Assembly (NCBI GenBank): GCA_028871595.1
Contig: JAGWMT010000093.1
Location: 1 to 10,654, forward strand
Direction of reading: 5' to 3'
DNA: 10,654 nucleotides
From: Elusimicrobiota bacterium
GTDB taxonomy: Bacteria; Elusimicrobiota; Elusimicrobia; UBA1565; UBA9628
Shown here: in pieces, positions 8,059-10,654 of the stretch
Layout of the letters: each line of letters opens with the position of its first letter
Position numbering within the stretch: position 1 is the first letter of the stretch
The notes under the pieces: generated by a model
Seen by the model: the letters and a program-made list of their open reading frames with translations, nothing else
What the model was told of the DNA's origin: nothing
Databases searched by the model: none
Made by a program: the position numbers and the translations under genes

Positions 8059-8744
8059 AATTTTCGGTCATCGTCGCCTCGCGCAACGAGGGCCCGCAGA
8101 TCGGATCCGCGCTCAAGCGCCTGCGGCAGATCTCCAAGACCAGCCCCATGGAGATCATCGTGGTGGACGGCGGCTCCGACGACGGCACCTCGCGCTCCGC
8201 GGCCGATTGGGCCGACACGGTGATCGATATGCCCCAGGCCAACCGCGGCGCGCAGTGGAACGCGGGCGCCGAGAAGGCCGTGGGCGACCTGCTTTTCTTC
8301 CTGCGCGCCGACGCGCAGCCGCCGGGGAACTGGCAGCAGGCGTTGGAGCATTTCTGGCTGGCGACCGAGGTGGAGAACGTGGCGGCCGTGGGCTTCTCCG
8401 TGGATTACGGCGTGGGGGCGGGCCTCAAACTCCTGTCCGCGTGGTCCAACGCGCGCGTGCGCGGCGGGGTGATCAGCGCCGACCACGGCATCTGCACGAC
8501 GCCCGAGATCTACAAGGCCGTCGGCGGCTTCCCGTCCTATCCTGAACTGGAGGACTTCGAGTTCAGCCGTCGCCTGGCGGCGCGGGGTCGCGTGCACCTC
8601 CTGCGCGACCGCATCCACGCGGCCGCGCGCCGCATCCGCGCGCAGGGGCCGCTGTCCTACGCGCTGCGCCGGGTGTGGCTGGAGTCCCGCCTGCGCCTGG
8701 GCGCCAAGCCCGACGACCTGTTCGTCGCCGCCGGCGCGCGCTGA
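8055..8744 (+). CDS. Family 2 glycosyltransferase (TIGR04283-like)
   Basis: 229-aa GT-A fold transferase, probably cytosolic or peripheral at the inner membrane. Seen: SVIVASRNEG (4-13), VVDGGSDDGT (36-45) for nucleotide-sugar binding, RGAQWNAGAEKAVGDLLFFL (64-83) ending in RAD (84-86) where most relatives have HAD as the metal-binding triad, then GGFPSYPELEDFEFSRRL (157-174), whose Glu-Asp is the usual acceptor/base region. The RG.Q.N.GA and ELEDFEFSRRL blocks resemble the TIGR04283 subfamily. The acceptor is unknown. No membrane helix is evident. Translation likely couples to DUF1015 through the ATGA overlap. It ends 6 bp from the convergent dus gene. The familiar SxDH-type acceptor loop here reads SADHGICTT (141-149). 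Confidence 0.88.
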   Translation: MKFSVIVASRNEGPQIGSALKRLRQISKTSPMEIIVVDGGSDDGTSRSAADWADTVIDMPQANRGAQWNAGAEKAVGDLLFFLRADAQPPGNWQQALEHFWLATEVENVAAVGFSVDYGVGAGLKLLSAWSNARVRGGVISADHGICTTPEIYKAVGGFPSYPELEDFEFSRRLAARGRVHLLRDRIHAAARRIRAQGPLSYALRRVWLESRLRLGAKPDDLFVAAGAR

Positions 8745-8750
8745 GCGCCG
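8732..8750. terminator. Possible bidirectional hairpin between convergent genes
   Basis: CGGCGC (8732-8737) pairs with GCGCCG (8745-8750) around a 7-nt loop that contains the glycosyltransferase stop codon. It sits exactly at the convergent junction, but neither side has a T-run, so intrinsic termination is unproven and such stems are common at this GC content. Confidence 0.25.
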
Positions 8751-9773
8751 CTACTCCGTCAGCAGGATGGGCACCGACGGCGGGGGCGCGTCGACGGGCA
8801 GCGCGTCGAAGAACTTCTCGATGACGTCCTTGATCACGTCGCAGTCCATGGTGGAGCAGACCGCCACGCGCATGGCCTTGTTGTAGGGCAGGCCCTGCGT
8901 GTACCAGACGGTGATGCGCCGCATGTTCAGCGCGGCCTGCCGGTCGCCCTGGTGCAGGCGCTCCAGCGCGAAGTGCTGAAGCAAGGTCGCCTTGCGCTCG
9001 GCGACGCTCGGCACATAGACGCTCTCTCGCGCGCCGTTCATCACCTCGTCGAGATTGCGGTAGATCCAGGGGTTGCCCAGGCCGCCGCGGCCGATCATGA
9101 TGCCGTCGCAGCCGGAGATCTCCAGCAGGCGCCGGCCGTCCTCCGGCGTCAGCACGTCCCCGTTGCCGATGACCGGGATCTTCACCGCGCGCTTGACCTT
9201 GCCGATGGCCTCCCAGTCCGCACGGCCCGCGTACTGCTGGGCCTGGGTGCGGCCGTGCACGGTGACGGCGGCCAGCCCCGACGCCTCGGCGCGGCGCGCC
9301 ATCTCCGCGGCCTCGTCGCCCGACGGGTCGTTGAAGCCCTTGCGCATTTTCACGGTGACGGGAACCTTCTTCACCGCGCGGCGCACGGCCCGGAACACCG
9401 CCTCGGCCTTGTCCGGATCTTTCAGCAGCGCGGAGCCCTCGCCGTTGGACACCACCTTCTTCACCGGACAGCCCAGGTTCATGTCGATCAGGTCGAAGCC
9501 CAGCTCCTCCAGGATCGCGGCGCCCTCGGCCATCATGCCCGGATCGCAGCCGATGATCTGCGCCCCCAGCGGCCGGTCCTGGGGCGTGCTGATGAGGATG
9601 CGCCGCGTCTTGGCGTTGTCGCGCGTCAGCGACTGCGCGGAGACCATTTCCAGGAAGCAGAAGCCCAGGCCCCGCTCGCGCGCGACCAACCGGAAGGGCA
9701 GGTCGGAGCACGCGGCCAGCGGGGATTGGATGATCCGCGACGGGATTTGGAGGGAGCCGATCTGAAGTCCCAT
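8751..9773 (-). CDS. dusB: tRNA-dihydrouridine synthase, DusB-like
   Basis: FMN enzyme that reduces specific uridines in the tRNA D-arm using NADPH. 340 aa, normal length. Seen: SPLAACSDLPFRLVAR (17-32), the FMN-binding start that usually reads APMAGVTD..FR; AQIIGCDP (71-78); MNLGCPVKKVVSNGEGSALL (98-117) with catalytic Cys102; VKMRKGF (141-147); TVHGRTQAQQYAGRADW (171-187); IGNGDV (202-207) and IGRGGLGNPWIYR (227-239). The C-terminal helical domain carries the tRNA-binding region (RRITVWYTQGLP). The order and the GCPVKK block fit DusB rather than DusA or DusC, but subtype is inference. The ATG at 9773 has no Shine-Dalgarno; a TGCTAGAAT element ends 6 nt upstream. It is a single-gene unit, convergent with the glycosyltransferase and divergent from the small membrane protein gene. 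Confidence 0.93.
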   Translation of the reverse strand: MGLQIGSLQIPSRIIQSPLAACSDLPFRLVARERGLGFCFLEMVSAQSLTRDNAKTRRILISTPQDRPLGAQIIGCDPGMMAEGAAILEELGFDLIDMNLGCPVKKVVSNGEGSALLKDPDKAEAVFRAVRRAVKKVPVTVKMRKGFNDPSGDEAAEMARRAEASGLAAVTVHGRTQAQQYAGRADWEAIGKVKRAVKIPVIGNGDVLTPEDGRRLLEISGCDGIMIGRGGLGNPWIYRNLDEVMNGARESVYVPSVAERKATLLQHFALERLHQGDRQAALNMRRITVWYTQGLPYNKAMRVAVCSTMDCDVIKDVIEKFFDALPVDAPPPSVPILLTE

Positions 9774-9779
9774 CGGGAT

Positions 9780-9788
9780 ATTCTAGCA
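9780..9788 (-). promoter_or_regulatory. Putative extended -10 element of dus
   Basis: TGCTAGAAT on the minus strand: a TG extension, one spacer base, then TAGAAT (9785-9780), five of six to TATAAT. A start 7 nt downstream falls on 9773, the A of the dus ATG, predicting a leaderless mRNA. The matching -35 position (9803-9808) lies inside the palindrome at 9802-9821. Confidence 0.5.
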
Positions 9789-9801
9789 GTTCCCGTCGGA
9801 G

Positions 9802-9821
9802 GACTGTCCCCGGGGACAGTC
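9802..9821. repeat. Perfect 20-bp palindrome in the dus upstream region
   Basis: GACTGTCCCC (9802-9811) followed immediately by its exact reverse complement GGGGACAGTC (9812-9821), with no spacer. It covers the -35 position of the putative dus promoter. It could be an operator for a dimeric regulator or one copy of a dispersed palindromic (REP-like) element; GGGGACAGTC-type palindromes are, from memory, frequent as dispersed repeats in some GC-rich genomes. Confidence 0.85.
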
Positions 9822-9825
9822 GGAT

Positions 9826-9843
9826 TGTGGATAACGGGGATAA
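9826..9843 (-). promoter_or_regulatory. Consensus DnaA box with an abutting near-match
   Basis: TGTGGATAA (9826-9834) is the reverse complement of the classic DnaA box TTATCCACA, matching 9 of 9. Directly adjoining is CGGGGATAA (9835-9843), 7 of 9 in the same orientation. No AT-rich unwinding region, dnaA or dnaN is nearby, so this is a candidate DnaA-binding site, not a called origin. Confidence 0.45.
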
Positions 9844-9871
9844 CTTCGGGACGCGCCCAATCGGCGCATAT

Positions 9872-9880
9872 TGCTAGGCT
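9872..9880 (+). promoter_or_regulatory. Putative extended -10 element of the small membrane protein gene
   Basis: TGCTAGGCT, the same TGCTAG-x-x-T form as the dus element on the other strand. A transcription start 7 nt downstream would be near 9887, after the ATG at 9881, which argues for the ATG at 9896. Only three of six match TATAAT (TA at the start and T at the end), so support comes mainly from the TG extension and the shared GCTAG. Confidence 0.3.
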
Positions 9881-9895
9881 ATGAAAGGTCCGAGA

Positions 9896-10414
9896 ATGAG
9901 AGTCAAGCGCCTATTCGTCGTTTTGCGCCGCCGAAAGAAGACATTGGCGGCCGTCGCGGTCGTCGCGGCGGCGGCGCTCGCGATCCGTTGGATTCCGTGG
10001 CGCGACCTGGCGGGATTGCGCTCTCAACGCGTCCGCGACGATGAGCGCCGCCGACCGTGGATCGAGGAAGCCCGCCGTCTGGATCTCACCTTTGAAAAGG
10101 CCACGGCGGACTGCCCCAAGGGTTGCTTGCCGCCGGAAAAAATATCGCTGTCCCGGTTCGGCGGGGCGGAGCTCCTGCGCGACGCCAAGCGCGCCGGCGG
10201 CCCGTTGGGCCTTCCGGTGGTCTGGTGCGTGGATCATCCCGTCAAGGGCTCGTCTTACGTGAACGGCGACCCGCAGCAGGTCGTCGAGTGGACGAACGAG
10301 AACGAAGTGCCGATCACCTCCCCGAAGATCGACCGCTGCGCGCGCGTACTGGCGTTCGTCCGCGCGGCGAAGGCGGACGCGGTCATGCTGGAGTTCAAGG
10401 CCGTCGTGCCCTAA
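9896..10414 (+). CDS. Unrecognised small protein with one N-terminal membrane segment
   Basis: I do not recognise this 172-aa protein. The start at 9896 is chosen because AAAGG (9884-9888) lies 7 nt upstream and a -10-like element would place transcription after the alternative in-frame ATG at 9881 (177 aa). Seen: a basic N-terminus (KR, RRRKK), then one hydrophobic segment of about 18 residues (AAVAVVAAAALAIRWIPW), so probably an inner-membrane anchor with the positive side in the cytosol and the rest outside. The remaining part holds four cysteines (residues 73, 77, 111, 148), the first two as CPKGC, which could form disulfides or bind metal; this is inference. A VVWCVDHPVKGSSYVNGDP stretch looks folded. 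It faces dus across a 107-bp intergenic region and ends 3 bp before a convergent gene. GC-rich third positions support real coding. Confidence 0.65.
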   Translation: MRVKRLFVVLRRRKKTLAAVAVVAAAALAIRWIPWRDLAGLRSQRVRDDERRRPWIEEARRLDLTFEKATADCPKGCLPPEKISLSRFGGAELLRDAKRAGGPLGLPVVWCVDHPVKGSSYVNGDPQQVVEWTNENEVPITSPKIDRCARVLAFVRAAKADAVMLEFKAVVP

Positions 10415-10417
10415 ACG

Positions 10418-10654
10418 TCACCGCCACCGGTCCAGCGGCCTCAGCACGGCCGCGACGGCGGCCTCCAGTCGGGCGAGCATGAACGGCGTGATCTCGTCGC
10501 GCAGGCCGCCCTCGTGGAGCGCCACCGACAGGTACTCGCGCAGGTTCCGGCGCAGGCGCCGCGCCACGCGGGCGCGCCGGGCCGGGTCCAGCCCGCGCTC
10601 GGCCACGCGGATGGGCTCCTCCAGACCGAGACGCTTGGTCATCTCGACGACGCG
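10418..10654 (-). CDS. C-terminal part of an unrecognised protein (5' end beyond the window)
   Basis: The last 78 codons plus the TGA (10420-10418) of a minus-strand gene that stays open to the right edge. An internal ATG at 10642 could start a 74-aa protein, but the frame is open above it and no Shine-Dalgarno is evident, so a cut longer gene is likelier. The visible part is mostly helical and arginine-rich (RRARVARRLRRNLREYL), followed by HEGGLRDEITPFMLARLEAA and a PLDRWR end. No family is recognised. It is convergent with the small membrane protein gene, 3 bp apart. Confidence 0.5.
   Translation of the reverse strand, partial: RVVEMTKRLGLEEPIRVAERGLDPARRARVARRLRRNLREYLSVALHEGGLRDEITPFMLARLEAAVAAVLRPLDRWR

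Noticed and set aside
8563..9711. 382-codon minus-strand frame overlapping dus in another frame
   Set aside because: Arg/Gly/Ala-rich with no motif, whereas the dus frame has the full set of family motifs.
9774..9880. Replication origin
   Set aside because: There is only one exact DnaA box plus one near-match, no AT-rich unwinding element and no dnaA, dnaN or gyrase gene nearby.

Overview
The window is a dense, GC-rich bacterial chromosomal segment with almost no intergenic DNA. It holds eleven genes, two of them cut by the window edges. I see no mobile element, CRISPR array, rRNA or tRNA gene. High GC, paired type IV pilus retraction ATPases, a NadD-YqeK fusion and an LCP/LytR_C-type envelope protein suggest a free-living diderm with type IV pili. 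Elusimicrobiota or a deeply branching delta-type lineage would fit, but this is a guess from gene content, not a phylogenetic result.

Positions 1-6825 are one long leftward operon on the minus strand, in transcription order: nadD-yqeK fusion, LytR_C-domain envelope protein, pilT paralogue (here pilT2), cyclic-nucleotide-binding + GAF protein, rsfS, second pilT paralogue (pilT1), argS (cut by the left edge). Neighbouring genes overlap by 4-17 bp or are 2-16 bp apart, so they are probably co-transcribed and translationally coupled. The core nadD / yqeK / (LCP-LytR_C) / rsfS is a classic bacterial cluster. Here it is interleaved with a pilus-retraction module (two PilTs and a cNMP sensor) and ends in an aminoacyl-tRNA synthetase.

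Positions 6826-6894 are a short divergent promoter region. Rightward from 6895 lie a DUF1015 protein and a 4-bp-overlapping family 2 glycosyltransferase. A convergent DusB-like tRNA-dihydrouridine synthase gene (8751-9773, minus) follows. Next is a 107-bp divergent intergenic region (9774-9880) with a perfect 20-bp palindrome, a consensus DnaA box and promoter-like motifs. After it come a small unrecognised single-pass membrane protein (9896-10414, plus) and the 3' end of an unrecognised minus-strand gene running off the right edge.

The main items for a second look are: (1) PilT-cNMP-RsfS-PilT interleaving in a housekeeping operon; (2) -10-like GCTAG-type motifs placed so close to start codons that lead genes would be leaderless, while internal genes use either strong Shine-Dalgarno sites or ATGA/GTGA overlaps; (3) an ArgRS with HMAS in place of the HIGH signature; (4) a ten-C tract inside the LytR_C gene; (5) the palindrome and DnaA box between dus and the small membrane protein gene.
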